From CAYXZP01 sp964469485 (lineage in GTDB: Bacteria > Desulfobacterota > Binatia > UBA1149 > CAYXZP01), in the NCBI GenBank assembly GCA_964469485.1, contig CAYXZP010000002.1, positions 7,427-71,426 on the forward strand: 64,000 nucleotides of DNA, in the 5' to 3' direction. Positions within the stretch are counted from its first letter, which is position 1; each line of letters opens with the position of its first letter. Of this stretch, positions 34,901-43,609 are shown piece after piece. The notes under the pieces were generated by a model. That model did not search any database and was not told the DNA's origin. It saw only the letters and a list, made by a program, of their open reading frames with translations. The translations under genes and the position numbers were made by a program.

Positions 34901-35985
34901 ACTGCTACCTAGGCCCGCCCTTGTCTTTCTCGGCCGGCAACACGCCGGCCTGCGTGGTCAACCGCATTGCCCAAGACACCAAGGGTACGGCGTGGGTGGA
35001 CGAGGGCAGGGGCGAGGTCGAGGCGCACCTCCGTTCGGTCGCGCATCTTGGCGAGGGTCTTACCGAACCCTGCCCGTATTGCGTCGGAGATGTGACGCCT
35101 TCTGACGGACTGCGTGACGGTGTCTGCAGGAAGGGGGCCAACCAGGGAGAGACATGCGACGGTTGGGGCGTGAACACATCCTTCCCCGGCCCCTATGGCA
35201 TAGCGACTTCCTGCATCGGGGGTCCCAAGGACGGGGACGGTTGCATGATAGACAGCAATTGCGACGAAGAAGGTGGCGATGGCCTCGGCGTCTGCGGCAA
35301 CCCCGTGCCCGCTTACCCGAGTCTCGACTGCATGCCTTCAGCCGGCAAGAACGTCAGCGGAGAGGGTCTGCAGATCGATCTCATCCAACGCACCGAACGC
35401 GTAGAACTGGCTGCCTCGCTAGCGTGCGGGTTCCCGTTCTTCGGGCATAACTGCCACTGCCGTCAATGCACGGGAGACAGCACCGTACCCTGCAGCGATG
35501 ATTCGATGTGTGAGGAGGTCGGAGGGACCTGCAGCAGCCTCGGGAGCGGCACGAACGTCGGACCAAATGGGTGCGACGGCTACCTGTGCTCGGACGTCGA
35601 TGGCCAAGGAACAGTAGGTGAGTGCACCACCGGCCCCGACTCTAGGTTCTGTGACGGTATGCTGAAGTCCAGCGGCGATCCGTTCGTAGCCTGTCAGGCC
35701 GATGCCGATTGCTCCATAAGCGTGATCGGCTTCGATGCCGGTTCCTGCACCATGGTCAAGAGGCGCTCATGTTTTCTCGACCCGATAGTGGCGGTCGGCG
35801 AAGCGTCGACCACGGCGCCGCTCGGTGCGGCCATCTTCTGCATACCGCCGACCGGCAATGCCGGCATCAACGGTGTGGCCGGACTCCCGGGCGTGGGGCG
35901 GGCGATGAACCACGCCTCCGGCAAACTGTTTTGCGCCAGCGACCCGGGCAAACGCTATGAGCCGGGCCTGGGCGGCTGCGACTGA
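31951..35985 (+). CDS. Large secreted DUF4215-repeat cysteine-rich protein
   Basis: 1344 residues from ATG 31951. GTG 31960 has a better spaced GAGGA, and TTG 31942 is also in frame. A signal peptide ends around LPTAAVA. C-x21-C motifs lie at C47-C69 and C270-C292, separated by Cys loops. Four DUF4215-type repeats occupy ~405-565, then a ~140-residue beta-rich stretch, then four more repeats (~712-850). The last ~490 residues are the module shared with the 15521 and 22406 proteins, including CNCYLGPPLSFSAGNTPACVVN and NAGINGVAGLPG. Role unknown; a disulphide-rich surface protein is inferred. It ends 6 bp before the convergent hflC. Confidence 0.87.
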   Translation: MERVRFAVGTISLTLLLSAVPYGLPTAAVAQATEEPDAPLSESAYSCQQALMRVSHRYLTRNLKIRHRCRARASAAAACLTGLGDDKTAKAIAKLRERVDTAVLRKCRNVNLNDLYFPGPCDLITTGTCHIDQCTDSYRECRDTLESGDAVAPPDCAAGQCIERNMYVGCTTHADCRGEAGTCKTPGQVCEGGPFAGRTCQADADCASSAECKDKTVGVFDVTDLSTCFKSLLDTNSEILLDQEYPADSSTGATARARQGRKGKTKKKGCVERAATAASRMVLRELRTRQRCLSDERAPDTGEEAADAGEDTAEEATGCRKNVVPYGPGTGNTRADAIIVQAYVRLLLLVPSVCEDSDLAGKTYTSFDPTGAPFDVYDLRQFLFDTHRSLNRDLLSVAFPPKPVCGDGELQGWVEECDDGNIFSDDTCLPNCAAARCGDDQVCSHTSCESGPSSGAEECDDGALNSDTVSDACRTDCASPFCGDGVVDSGAGEACDSGAANSDTAADACRTTCALATCGDGVVDSSEACDIGRQCRDADGVPGSLCTTDDDCAAGQTCEPGGESATCDSDCTLALDRAPAEVSVTGSGVFNSITLTWDLSVVGKAAAVVAEDKDGNPVCAVSTQLAAQGCLYSLGNYLSGSELTATVDGCDIALDEAAPLVLFTCLTVVGEAGAEPGGDVTVDDVVCSEDGCGETAADITVSMEVLEADSCGDGTVNYARGEACDDGNLSDNDACLSDCALAHCGDGHVCSDGACSPAEGGPGEELCDDGNDDEEDGCLSTCRTVACGNGTVDPGEDCDDGNTVESDACLNNCMEAACGDGIIYAGVEECDGESVGDCEFCSDQCRCFIGRGCPGSGELTLYAGTGVSCAGDQDCFDFYGEQYPGSCNPELSRCTTKTLLTTGSTGIAHGADLTDNISLKGRLQCPDAAPCGDCAVIGLMADNPDEGEQGGRYCRCAADNRQYCDVPLDSDPDACGGYEDDFCNCYLGPPLSFSAGNTPACVVNRIAQDTKGTAWVDEGRGEVEAHLRSVAHLGEGLTEPCPYCVGDVTPSDGLRDGVCRKGANQGETCDGWGVNTSFPGPYGIATSCIGGPKDGDGCMIDSNCDEEGGDGLGVCGNPVPAYPSLDCMPSAGKNVSGEGLQIDLIQRTERVELAASLACGFPFFGHNCHCRQCTGDSTVPCSDDSMCEEVGGTCSSLGSGTNVGPNGCDGYLCSDVDGQGTVGECTTGPDSRFCDGMLKSSGDPFVACQADADCSISVIGFDAGSCTMVKRRSCFLDPIVAVGEASTTAPLGAAIFCIPPTGNAGINGVAGLPGVGRAMNHASGKLFCASDPGKRYEPGLGGCD

Positions 35986-35991
35986 GCGCGG

Positions 35992-36849
35992 CTACTCGGC
36001 CTTCTCGAGGATACGCAGGAACTCGCCCTTGGGGCTCAGCAGTATCCGGGTGCGCTCGGGGAGTGCGACCCGGTAAGCCTCGAGCGTGCGCATGAACTCG
36101 TAAAAGGACGGGTCCCGGCCGTAGGCCTTGGCATAGATGGTGGTGGCGCGGCCGTCGGCGTCGCCGCGGATGACCTCGGCTTTGCGGTTGGCCTCGGCCA
36201 GGATGACCTCGCGCTCCTTCTCGGCCTGCGAGCGGATAGTGCGGGCCTGCTCCTCGCCTTCGGCACGGAACTTCTTGGCCTGCCGCTCGCGCTCGGTGCG
36301 CATACGGCTGAAAACGTTCTGTTCGTTCTTTTCGGGTAGGTCGGCCCGCTTAATCCTCACATCGATGACCTCGACGCCGTAGGCCACGGCCCTTTCGTTG
36401 GAATCCTTGGTGACCCCGCGCATGAGCGCGTCACGGTCGCCGGAAACTAGGTTGCGCAGTGTCGACTTCCCGATGGCCTCGCGCAGGTTGGAGTAGATTA
36501 TATCGTCGAGCCTGGACTGGGCGCCGGCCAGCGTGCCCACGGTCTGGTAGAACTTGAGAGGGTCGGTGATCCTCCAGCGCGAATAGTTATCGACCACCAG
36601 TTGCTGTTTGTCCTGGGTGATCAGCTCCTTTGACGCAGCGTCGTATTCGAGCAGCCGTTTTTCGAAGAGCATCACGTTCTGGACCAGGGGCGTCTTGAAG
36701 TAGAGCCCGGGCTCGGAGATCGTTCTGACGGGTTTTCCGAACTGTAGGACAAGCGCCTGCTGCCATTCGGTCACCTGGAAGCAGGCCATCCCGTAACCGA
36801 CGGCGACGAGCACGAACAGGGAGATCAGTATGGCGGCAAGACGGTTCAT
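35992..36849 (-). CDS. hflC: HflC, FtsH-associated SPFH protein
   Basis: 285 residues. An N-terminal transmembrane helix (about 4-24) is followed by the SPFH/band-7 domain: EWQQALVLQFGKPVRTISEPGLYFK, quoted here only as a landmark at ~28-52. A Lys/Glu-rich coiled coil (RTERERQAKKFRAEGEEQ) follows, then YAKAYGRDPSFYEFMRTLEAY, characteristic of HflC. HflC forms a periplasmic cage with HflK around FtsH and restrains proteolysis of membrane proteins. It overlaps hflK by 4 nt (ATGA) and is the last gene of the six-gene operon starting at 43552. Confidence 0.95.
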   Translation of the reverse strand: MNRLAAILISLFVLVAVGYGMACFQVTEWQQALVLQFGKPVRTISEPGLYFKTPLVQNVMLFEKRLLEYDAASKELITQDKQQLVVDNYSRWRITDPLKFYQTVGTLAGAQSRLDDIIYSNLREAIGKSTLRNLVSGDRDALMRGVTKDSNERAVAYGVEVIDVRIKRADLPEKNEQNVFSRMRTERERQAKKFRAEGEEQARTIRSQAEKEREVILAEANRKAEVIRGDADGRATTIYAKAYGRDPSFYEFMRTLEAYRVALPERTRILLSPKGEFLRILEKAE

Positions 36850-37898
36850 TCGACTTTGCCCTTCGCGGCCCCACCGCCCATCTCCCCGAGCGGCAGCATG
36901 GGCAGGACACCGTCGGCGATGTGGGAGTCGACGATGACCTTGTCCATCGTGGGGAGCACGGCCTCCATTGTTTCCAGGTACATACGCCGGCGTGTCACCT
37001 CAGGTGCTTTGGCGTAGGCCTCGTAGAGCAGTTCGAAGCGCGCAGCCTCTCCTTCGGCCGCCTTCACGCGTCCCGCTGAATAGCCCTCGGACCGGTTGAC
37101 GATCTGTGCCGCCATGCCACGGGCCTTTGGGAGTATGTCGTTGGCGAAGCCCTGGGCCTCGTTGACCATCCGCTCTCGGTCCTGCTCGGCGTTGATCACG
37201 TCTTTGAACGCGTCTTGCACTGGACCCGGTGGCGCTACGTCCTGGAGCTTGACGGTGGCTATGTGAAGGCCGGCGGCATAGCCGTCGAGTATGCCCTGGA
37301 GTAACTGCTCGGCCTGCGTCTGGATCTGGAACCGCCCCTCGGTAAGCGCCATGTTGATGCTCGTGTGTCCTATGACATCCCGCATAGCCGATTCCGCCGA
37401 GTCGCGCAGGGTTTCGGTGGGATCGCGTACGTTGAAAAGGAACGCTACGGGATCCTTTATGCGGTATTGGACGATGAAGTTCAGCTCGACGATGTTGCCG
37501 TCCTCCGTGAGCATGCGCGCCTCTTCCAGCACCGGGCGGTAGCGTGCGGGCGGACCGACATCGAGGGTGCGGAAACCTATCTCCTCCTTGTGTACGACGG
37601 TGACCGGTGGTTTGAGGACCCGTTCCACCGGCCAGGGCAGGTGCCAGTGCAGGCCTGGCGATGTCGTGGTGACGGCACGCCCGAAACGAAGAACCACGCC
37701 GACCTCGCTCGGGTTGACCTGGTAAAGGCCCGTCGCCGCCCAAAGCAGCAGGGCTACGAGGAGGCCCGCGATGGCCCCGCCACCACTGGGCAGGCCGGCC
37801 GGCAGGCCCGCGCGGACCCGGTTGAAGATGTCCTTGATCATCTCCTCGGGGTCCGGGGGAAGCTGGCTCGAACCGTTTCCACCGAATCGCTCTGGCAC
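36846..37898 (-). CDS. hflK: HflK, FtsH-associated SPFH protein
   Basis: 350 residues from GTG 37898, chosen because it keeps the HflK-type pre-membrane segment SQLPPDPEEMIKDIFNRV. One transmembrane helix (GAIAGLLVALLLWAATGLY) is followed by the SPFH domain: VGVVLRFGRAV, then HWHLPWPVERV. EDGNIVELNFIVQYRIKDP and the DVAPPGPVQDAFKDVINAEQ stretch are typical of HflK. It partners HflC in the FtsH-regulating complex. It lies 46 nt downstream of the sensor kinase gene, unusual company for hflKC. Confidence 0.94.
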   Translation of the reverse strand: MPERFGGNGSSQLPPDPEEMIKDIFNRVRAGLPAGLPSGGGAIAGLLVALLLWAATGLYQVNPSEVGVVLRFGRAVTTTSPGLHWHLPWPVERVLKPPVTVVHKEEIGFRTLDVGPPARYRPVLEEARMLTEDGNIVELNFIVQYRIKDPVAFLFNVRDPTETLRDSAESAMRDVIGHTSINMALTEGRFQIQTQAEQLLQGILDGYAAGLHIATVKLQDVAPPGPVQDAFKDVINAEQDRERMVNEAQGFANDILPKARGMAAQIVNRSEGYSAGRVKAAEGEAARFELLYEAYAKAPEVTRRRMYLETMEAVLPTMDKVIVDSHIADGVLPMLPLGEMGGGAAKGKVE

Positions 37899-37944
37899 AG
37901 GGCGGAATCGGTACCAGCGGGCCGGCAGGCTGTCAACCGGCCGT

Positions 37945-39639
37945 CTAGTGAATCTGCGAAGAGCCGCCGGCCAGGGTTGCGTGTTCACCGCCGACCGGGA
38001 TGACAAAGGTGATGCGCGTACCCCCCTTCGACGGACGTTCGGCCCAGATGGTGCCGCCGTGATAGTTGACCACCTCACGGCAGATCGCCAGACCGAGCCC
38101 GGTGCCTCCCATGGGCCTGTCCTCGCCCTCCTCCCGCCGGACCTGGTGGAAGCGGTCGAAGACGATGTCGAGCTGTTCGTCGGGTATGCCGGGCCCGGTG
38201 TCGGTCACGCGCACGCGTATCACACGGGTCCCCGCGTGTGTCGTTTCGTCGGCGAGCAACTGGATACGGCCGCCCTTGGGCGTGTATTTGACGGCGTTGT
38301 CCATCAGGTTGGTGACCACCTGTATGAGGCGGTCGCCGTCGCCGTTGATGGCCGGCAGCGGACGCGCCGTCTTGGCGCTGAGCTTGATGTCGTGCTCGGT
38401 GACCAGCGGCTTGAAGGTCTGCACGACGTGGTCGATGAGTTCGGCGGGGTCCTCGATGGGCTCGAGTTCCCAATCTATCCTCCCGGCCTCGATCTTGGCC
38501 AGGTCGAGGAGGTCGTCGATCAGGCGGGCCAGCCGGCCGGTCTCGGCCGTTATGACCGCGCTGAACTTGCGCTCGTTGCGACCGTCGGCATCACCGTAGC
38601 GGTTGATGATCTTGGCTGCGGCTGAGATGGCGGCGAGCGGGCTGCGGAGCTCGTGAGAAACGTTGTTCAGGAACTCGGTCTTGAGCCGGTCGTACTCGGT
38701 AAGTCTCTCGTTGGTGGTTTGCAGCTCGGCCGTGCGTTCGCGCACCTTTCCCTCGAGGTTCTTGGAATAGTCCTCGAGCTGCGTGCGCAGGTTCTGTTCC
38801 TCCCGTGTCGCGTCCTCGGCCTCTTGTTTGGCGACCACGAGTTCGCCGACGTACGACTTGATGGAACTTCGCATGCGGTCGAACTGTCTGGCCAACTGGC
38901 CTAGTTCGTCGCGCGAGGTAACCTCCAAAATGGGTTGCTCGAGGTTGCCTTGGGCGATCGCTTCGGTCTCGCGCGCGAGCTCGCCGATGGGACGCAACAG
39001 GCGCCTGTTGAAAAATGCCGCGCCGGCCAGCCCGAGTAGCGCGGTTGCAAAGCCTGCGGCAAGCGCCACCAGAACGCCTCGTGTGGCAAGTCCGCCGCCC
39101 CTCGCAAGCGCGGCTTCCTGGCGCGTTTCGATCCTGGCCAGGTCGAAGGCGAGCACGAGACTCCCCCACAGTTCGCCTCCCACGTGGATGGGATGAGTGA
39201 TCTCGACGTGGCTCGAGCCGCGAGTACCCTGTCTGAACACCGGGCGCCCGCGAGACGGGATATACGGCGCGGGTTGTCCGACCATGGAAGGGTCGGTGTG
39301 TACGAGGATACTTCCGGCCGTGTTGGCGACATAGGCGTGGTCGAGTTCGTCGTTGCTCAACGCCAGCGACCCTAGGCTCTCGCCGACGAAGGTCAGGTTG
39401 TAGCCTGCTATGGCGCTTTCCATGCTGGCCGCCATGCTCTCGGCCAGCAGCCTTCCGCGGTCGACCATGCTCTTGCGGAGGGCGATGCTGGTGTGGCCGA
39501 TCTCGGCGCTCAACAGCCGGGACTGCCAGTAGGTCGTAATCGATACGACTATGGCTATGCAGACGAAGGTCGTCGCGGCCCCTGCGACCACGAGCTTGAG
39601 GTGTAGCCCCATCGCCGGGGCTTTCGTCGATCTAGCCAT
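37945..39639 (-). CDS. Membrane sensor histidine kinase (HAMP-HisKA-HATPase)
   Basis: 564 residues. Two transmembrane helices (about 12-36 and 186-210) flank a ~150-residue periplasmic sensor region. A HAMP domain, a coiled coil and HisKA with H329 in NVSHELRSPL follow. HATPase_c has the N box NLMDNAVKYTPKG, G1 DTGPGIPDEQLD and G2 GGTGLGLAICREV. No response regulator gene is adjacent, so the partner is elsewhere. It is flanked by a TonB receptor upstream (37-nt gap) and hflK downstream. A role in sensing ligands delivered by the upstream periplasmic proteins is inferred. Confidence 0.92.
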   Translation of the reverse strand: MARSTKAPAMGLHLKLVVAGAATTFVCIAIVVSITTYWQSRLLSAEIGHTSIALRKSMVDRGRLLAESMAASMESAIAGYNLTFVGESLGSLALSNDELDHAYVANTAGSILVHTDPSMVGQPAPYIPSRGRPVFRQGTRGSSHVEITHPIHVGGELWGSLVLAFDLARIETRQEAALARGGGLATRGVLVALAAGFATALLGLAGAAFFNRRLLRPIGELARETEAIAQGNLEQPILEVTSRDELGQLARQFDRMRSSIKSYVGELVVAKQEAEDATREEQNLRTQLEDYSKNLEGKVRERTAELQTTNERLTEYDRLKTEFLNNVSHELRSPLAAISAAAKIINRYGDADGRNERKFSAVITAETGRLARLIDDLLDLAKIEAGRIDWELEPIEDPAELIDHVVQTFKPLVTEHDIKLSAKTARPLPAINGDGDRLIQVVTNLMDNAVKYTPKGGRIQLLADETTHAGTRVIRVRVTDTGPGIPDEQLDIVFDRFHQVRREEGEDRPMGGTGLGLAICREVVNYHGGTIWAERPSKGGTRITFVIPVGGEHATLAGGSSQIH

Positions 39640-39676
39640 TGCTCTTGCCTACCTACTCCGTACATCCTTGCACGGC

Positions 39677-41761
39677 CTAGAAGTCCCGGGCAAGCCGGAT
39701 CATCCAGCCCCTCGTTACGGGGCTTACCGGCCTCAGGAGCTCCGAAAAGAACTCTTCGTGGGAGCGTTCGAGCAGGTTCTTTCCGATCACGCTCACGGTG
39801 GTGCCGCCGTCGAGCCGGTAGTTGGCGGTCAGGTCGAGGCGCAGGTAGGAATCGATGGTCGTGTCCGCCCCCGTGAGCGGAGCTGTTATCACCGCACGAT
39901 CGACCCAATGGAGCGAGGGGACCAGTTCGAGCCTGGGGGAGGCCTCTATCCATTGACGGAGGTTGAACTTCCACTGCGGCGTGTCGGGGTTTGTGTCGCC
40001 GTCGGCGCGGTTGTGGATGAAGGATGCGTTGAACTCGGCGCGCCAGCGGTCGTTGAGGGTGAGGTCGGCCGCCACCTCGCCCCCGTAGCCGTAGGCCGCC
40101 GTCGCGTTGTCGATATAGGTGTCGTAGTACATGACCCCCGATTGCGGGAAGGACTGGTTGATGCTTGCGCCGCTGAACGAGGCTACGTTGTCGTAGTCGT
40201 GGTAGAAGGCCGTTAGGTCGTACGAGAAACTGTCGTTTATACGGTCGCGGTAACCGATCTCGTAGGATTCCATCTCAGTGTCGTCGGCACGGCCACCGGC
40301 AATGAAACGGGGGATCACCGTGGTGGGCTCGCTGTTGATGATGCTCGAGGTCGGCGTTCCCAGGATGACCACGTACATGTCGCCGAAAGAAGGGGTGTTG
40401 ACGGCACGCGAGGCCGCCGCCCACACGGTCCGGTCCTCGTCGAGGCGGCGGGCCGCGCGCACCGAGGGTTGGAGGTTGGTGCCCGTGAAGGAGTTGTTCT
40501 CGACCTTGGTGCCGAAGGTTATCTTCGTGGCCGCGTCGAGTTCGTAGCCGTACTGGAGGTAAGCGCCGAGCACGTTGAGCGTGTCACGCGGAAGGGTGAT
40601 GCTGCCGTCGTTACCGACCAACCCCATGGAGGCGACGCCGTTGGTGAAGTCGAACTCGCTACGTCTCAGGTTCACGCCGCAGCTCATGAACAGGCGGTCA
40701 CGCCGGCCCAAACGCCGTCCGTAATCCAATTCCACCTCGACCGTGCGTCTGATGTTGTTGAAGGAACCCAGGAAGGGCGTGCGCCGGTCGACGTAGTCGG
40801 TCGCCGCCTGCAAATGTCCTTGGGCGCCGTCGGCAAAGTCCTTCTCGAGCCGCCACAAGGTCGTGTATAGCTCGGTCTCGAATTTGTCGGGCGGCACCTG
40901 CGCGCTGCCGTCGTTCTCGAGCGCGGTGATGGCCAGCCGGTTGTCGTATAGCTCGCCGGTTCCGATGAAGCGCAGCCCCCGGCCGAGATCCCAGTCGAAG
41001 CGGTAGCCGAGACCGTGTTCGTCGTTCTCGTCCTCTATGGCGGCTCCCGAGTTGCCACCGTAGCCCTTCGAGCTTGCCCCTTTCAGAAACACACGAAAGT
41101 CGAGCGTGCCGTCGCTGCCGCCCAACCGGAGCCCGGCCGTGGCCGTCGAATTGTCACCTGCCGCGAGTCTGATGTGCCCGCCGGGGGTGTCGCCGGCCGC
41201 CTTGGTGATGATGTTGATGACGCCGTTGACGGCGTTGGAACCCCACAGCGTGCCGCCGGGTCCACGAATGACCTCGATACGTTCGATGTCGGGCAGGAAG
41301 CCGTTCCACTGTTTCCACAGGGTTCCCCCGAAGGTCGGCGTGTAGATCGGCCGGCCATCGAGCAGAACGAGCATCTTGTCTGCGAAGATTCCGTTGGACC
41401 CGCGCGCCGAGACGGCGGTGAAGTTGCTGTCGACGTCGGCAACATCGACGCCCGGCGCCATGCGCAGGGCCTCGGTGAGGCTGTCGGCGCCGGAGGCCGC
41501 GATATCGCGGCCGCTTATCACGTAGACGGCGGCCGCCGAACCCCACAGGGCTTCCGGGTGGCGCGAAACCGAGGTGACGATGTCCGTTTCGACCTTGAAG
41601 AAGCTCAGCTCGGGGCTGTGGTCGAGTGAGGGCTCCGGGCTCTCAAATGGGTCCGCGCCGGACTCGGCCGCTCTTGTCTCCAGGACCAGCACCAGGGACA
41701 TGATCGTTGCGGTGATCCAGACTGCGATCTTCGCCGGTGACGTGCGTGTGTATCGATGCAT
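39677..41761 (-). CDS. TonB-dependent outer-membrane receptor
   Basis: 694 residues. A signal peptide ends near residue 31. The plug domain has AAAVYVISGRDIAASGADSL, LLDGRPIYTPTF and IERIEVIRGPGGTLWGSNAV-type motifs (~70-190). A 22-strand barrel is predicted after that, and the chain ends in Phe (ARDF), the usual outer-membrane assembly signal. A TonB box may be near residues 56-62 (TDIVTSV). It imports a scarce ligand using TonB energy. Two periplasmic binding proteins precede it and a sensor kinase follows; no ABC permease or ATPase is present, so signalling rather than uptake may be the purpose. Confidence 0.93.
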   Translation of the reverse strand: MHRYTRTSPAKIAVWITATIMSLVLVLETRAAESGADPFESPEPSLDHSPELSFFKVETDIVTSVSRHPEALWGSAAAVYVISGRDIAASGADSLTEALRMAPGVDVADVDSNFTAVSARGSNGIFADKMLVLLDGRPIYTPTFGGTLWKQWNGFLPDIERIEVIRGPGGTLWGSNAVNGVINIITKAAGDTPGGHIRLAAGDNSTATAGLRLGGSDGTLDFRVFLKGASSKGYGGNSGAAIEDENDEHGLGYRFDWDLGRGLRFIGTGELYDNRLAITALENDGSAQVPPDKFETELYTTLWRLEKDFADGAQGHLQAATDYVDRRTPFLGSFNNIRRTVEVELDYGRRLGRRDRLFMSCGVNLRRSEFDFTNGVASMGLVGNDGSITLPRDTLNVLGAYLQYGYELDAATKITFGTKVENNSFTGTNLQPSVRAARRLDEDRTVWAAASRAVNTPSFGDMYVVILGTPTSSIINSEPTTVIPRFIAGGRADDTEMESYEIGYRDRINDSFSYDLTAFYHDYDNVASFSGASINQSFPQSGVMYYDTYIDNATAAYGYGGEVAADLTLNDRWRAEFNASFIHNRADGDTNPDTPQWKFNLRQWIEASPRLELVPSLHWVDRAVITAPLTGADTTIDSYLRLDLTANYRLDGGTTVSVIGKNLLERSHEEFFSELLRPVSPVTRGWMIRLARDF

Positions 41762-41784
41762 CGGTCAGCTCCCCCTACGCTTGC

Positions 41785-42723
41785 TCATTCACCGCCGGGG
41801 CCTATGACGGTGTCGGCCATCTTGATGGTGTCGGAATCGATCGCCAGCCCCAAGATCTCGAGCGTGTCCGCGTTGATCACCAAACGGCTTCCCAGCGGCG
41901 TCTGTACGGTCGGCGGGCGCCCGGTGTCTTCCAACAATCGGGCCAGAAGTGTGGCTGCCTGCGACCCCATTGTTTTGTAACTCGGGGAGACCGAGACGAG
42001 CGCGCCGGCGCGCACGAAGTTCTCGGAAAAGGCCAAGAAGGCCACGCCGTCGTGCTTGCTGCGTTCTTCGAGGTAAGCGAAGTTGTCGCGGGTGACCACT
42101 ACCGGGTCGGGCAACATCCACAGGGCGTCGATGTCGGTGCGCATGCGGCGGTAGGCGCCAGGCACGTCGTCGGAATGTCTGACGCGTTCCTCGACCATGT
42201 CGAGAGCGAGTTCCCCGGCCGCCCGCCTTATGGCCTCGGTTCGTTGCGCGAGCGTGTGGCCGCTCGTTATCAGGCCGACCTTCTTGACGTGCGGAAAGAC
42301 CAGCTTGAGCCGGGTCAGAACGTCGCGGGCCGGTATCTCGACGGCGACCCCCGTCACCGGCCCATCGCCGAGGCCGTATCTTTCCCATCCCAGCACCATT
42401 GCAAAGACCAGGGGGGTATCGGGCAGCACGCGGCGGCTGAGCCAAGCGGCCTGTCCCCCCAGGGCCAGTATCGCGTCGGGCCTGTCGGCCTCCAGTGCCT
42501 TTCGTACGGCGGTTTCCCCCGCGCTGCGCGAGCCTCGCATCTCGACGACCTTCGTATCGGCTCCCGCCGCGAGCCTGAAGGCGTCGATCGGGGCTTGGTA
42601 CTGCGGGATATCGTGGCTCTTGACGATGAGCACCGTGGCTCGGTCGGCGCCGGCACCCGCGGGCGGCGCAAGAGCCAGCAACAGCACACATGCCGCCGTC
42701 AAGTATCGTCTAGTGAGGTGCAT
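41785..42723 (-). CDS. ABC_sub_bind-family periplasmic binding protein
   Basis: 312 residues from ATG 42723. A signal peptide ends APPAGAGA. The fold matches the ABC transporter substrate-binding family PF04392 (periplasmic binding protein type 1): RATVLIVKSHDIPQYQAPID, then LALGGQAAWLSR, KKVGLITSGHTLAQ, and VINADTLEILGLAIDSD near the end. The family binds amino acids or other small molecules. No cognate permease or ATPase is encoded nearby. It overlaps the upstream PhnD-like gene by 14 nt and precedes the TonB receptor by 23 nt, so these genes are one operon. Confidence 0.85.
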   Translation of the reverse strand: MHLTRRYLTAACVLLLALAPPAGAGADRATVLIVKSHDIPQYQAPIDAFRLAAGADTKVVEMRGSRSAGETAVRKALEADRPDAILALGGQAAWLSRRVLPDTPLVFAMVLGWERYGLGDGPVTGVAVEIPARDVLTRLKLVFPHVKKVGLITSGHTLAQRTEAIRRAAGELALDMVEERVRHSDDVPGAYRRMRTDIDALWMLPDPVVVTRDNFAYLEERSKHDGVAFLAFSENFVRAGALVSVSPSYKTMGSQAATLLARLLEDTGRPPTVQTPLGSRLVINADTLEILGLAIDSDTIKMADTVIGPGGE

Positions 42724-43552
42724 GGGGGTCTCCGTTGGCCGGGAAAAGCCGGATACCATCGTAGCCGAACAAGGCCAGGATGGTTCTTCCGCTCGTCGTC
42801 GTTCCGAGATTCGATAGAAGTGCGCGTGCTTGCTCCACCATGTCGGGACTGGCCCATTCGGTGGCGTAGTAGCGCGGGAAGGGGATGTCTTTGGTGTAGG
42901 CCACGGTTATCAGCCCTCGGGTGATGGCCGGGTTGACGGACAACAGTTTTTTGTACTCGGTCTCGGTTACGAGAGCCGCATCTACCTGGCCGAAACAAAG
43001 CGCCAGTAGCGCGTCGATGTCCTTTGGCACCGGGATCACCCCGACGCGTCCGCTCGACACCGGCAGGCCGGGTAGCATTGCTTCGAGGCTGGCCAGACCC
43101 GGGCCCGGTACGGTGGCCGCCAGCGAGCGGTCGGCCATTGCCGCAAGCCCGGTGATGCCGCTCTTGGCCATCAGCGCCTTACGGTAGGATGGCCGGCCCT
43201 TGAGCAGGGGGGTGGAAAGGGGGGTCAGCTTGGCCGGGAAATCAGGGTCCTCGGCCACCCAGACCGGCAGCGTAAGAAAGGGCGGCTGGCGCGCTTCAAC
43301 CTCGCGCACGAGGTCTCCGTATCTGTCGAAGGCCTGGAAGCGGAGGCCGGCGCCCTCTTCGGCGAAGTACCGTTTGAGCGCCGTCGCGACGACATTGATG
43401 TTGCCCGGCCGCCAGTCCGGGCTGAAGAAGAACATGTCGTGTGCCGGCCGGGCCGCGGCCGCCGGCGGCCCCGTAGCCTCCTCGGCGCCGGCCGGAGCTC
43501 CGGCGAGCAATAGAATAGCGCAGACAAAGAATATGACGCGTCGCGCCAACAT
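42710..43552 (-). CDS. PhnD-like periplasmic phosphate/phosphonate-binding protein
   Basis: 280 residues. A signal peptide ends APAGA-EEA. The mature protein resembles the PhnD family: a first-lobe DMFFFSPDWRPGNINV, ALKRYFAEE, an inter-lobe segment GITGLAAMADRSLAATVPGPG, and QVDAALVTETEYKKL. The ligand may be an anion, but PhnD-like proteins in sensor operons bind varied ligands. It is the first gene of a six-gene operon with an ABC_sub_bind protein, TonB receptor, sensor kinase and hflKC. Start is ATG 43552, 57 bp from the divergent ATG 43610. Confidence 0.82.
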   Translation of the reverse strand: MLARRVIFFVCAILLLAGAPAGAEEATGPPAAAARPAHDMFFFSPDWRPGNINVVATALKRYFAEEGAGLRFQAFDRYGDLVREVEARQPPFLTLPVWVAEDPDFPAKLTPLSTPLLKGRPSYRKALMAKSGITGLAAMADRSLAATVPGPGLASLEAMLPGLPVSSGRVGVIPVPKDIDALLALCFGQVDAALVTETEYKKLLSVNPAITRGLITVAYTKDIPFPRYYATEWASPDMVEQARALLSNLGTTTSGRTILALFGYDGIRLFPANGDPHAPH

Positions 43553-43609
43553 GGGCTAGTAGCCGGTCGCGGTTTGCACCACGCCCTGTCGGCTATTACA
43601 AGGCCCGCG

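Noticed and set aside
41737..42924. 395-codon + strand frame
   Set aside because: Opposite two periplasmic binding protein genes in a well-spaced operon.
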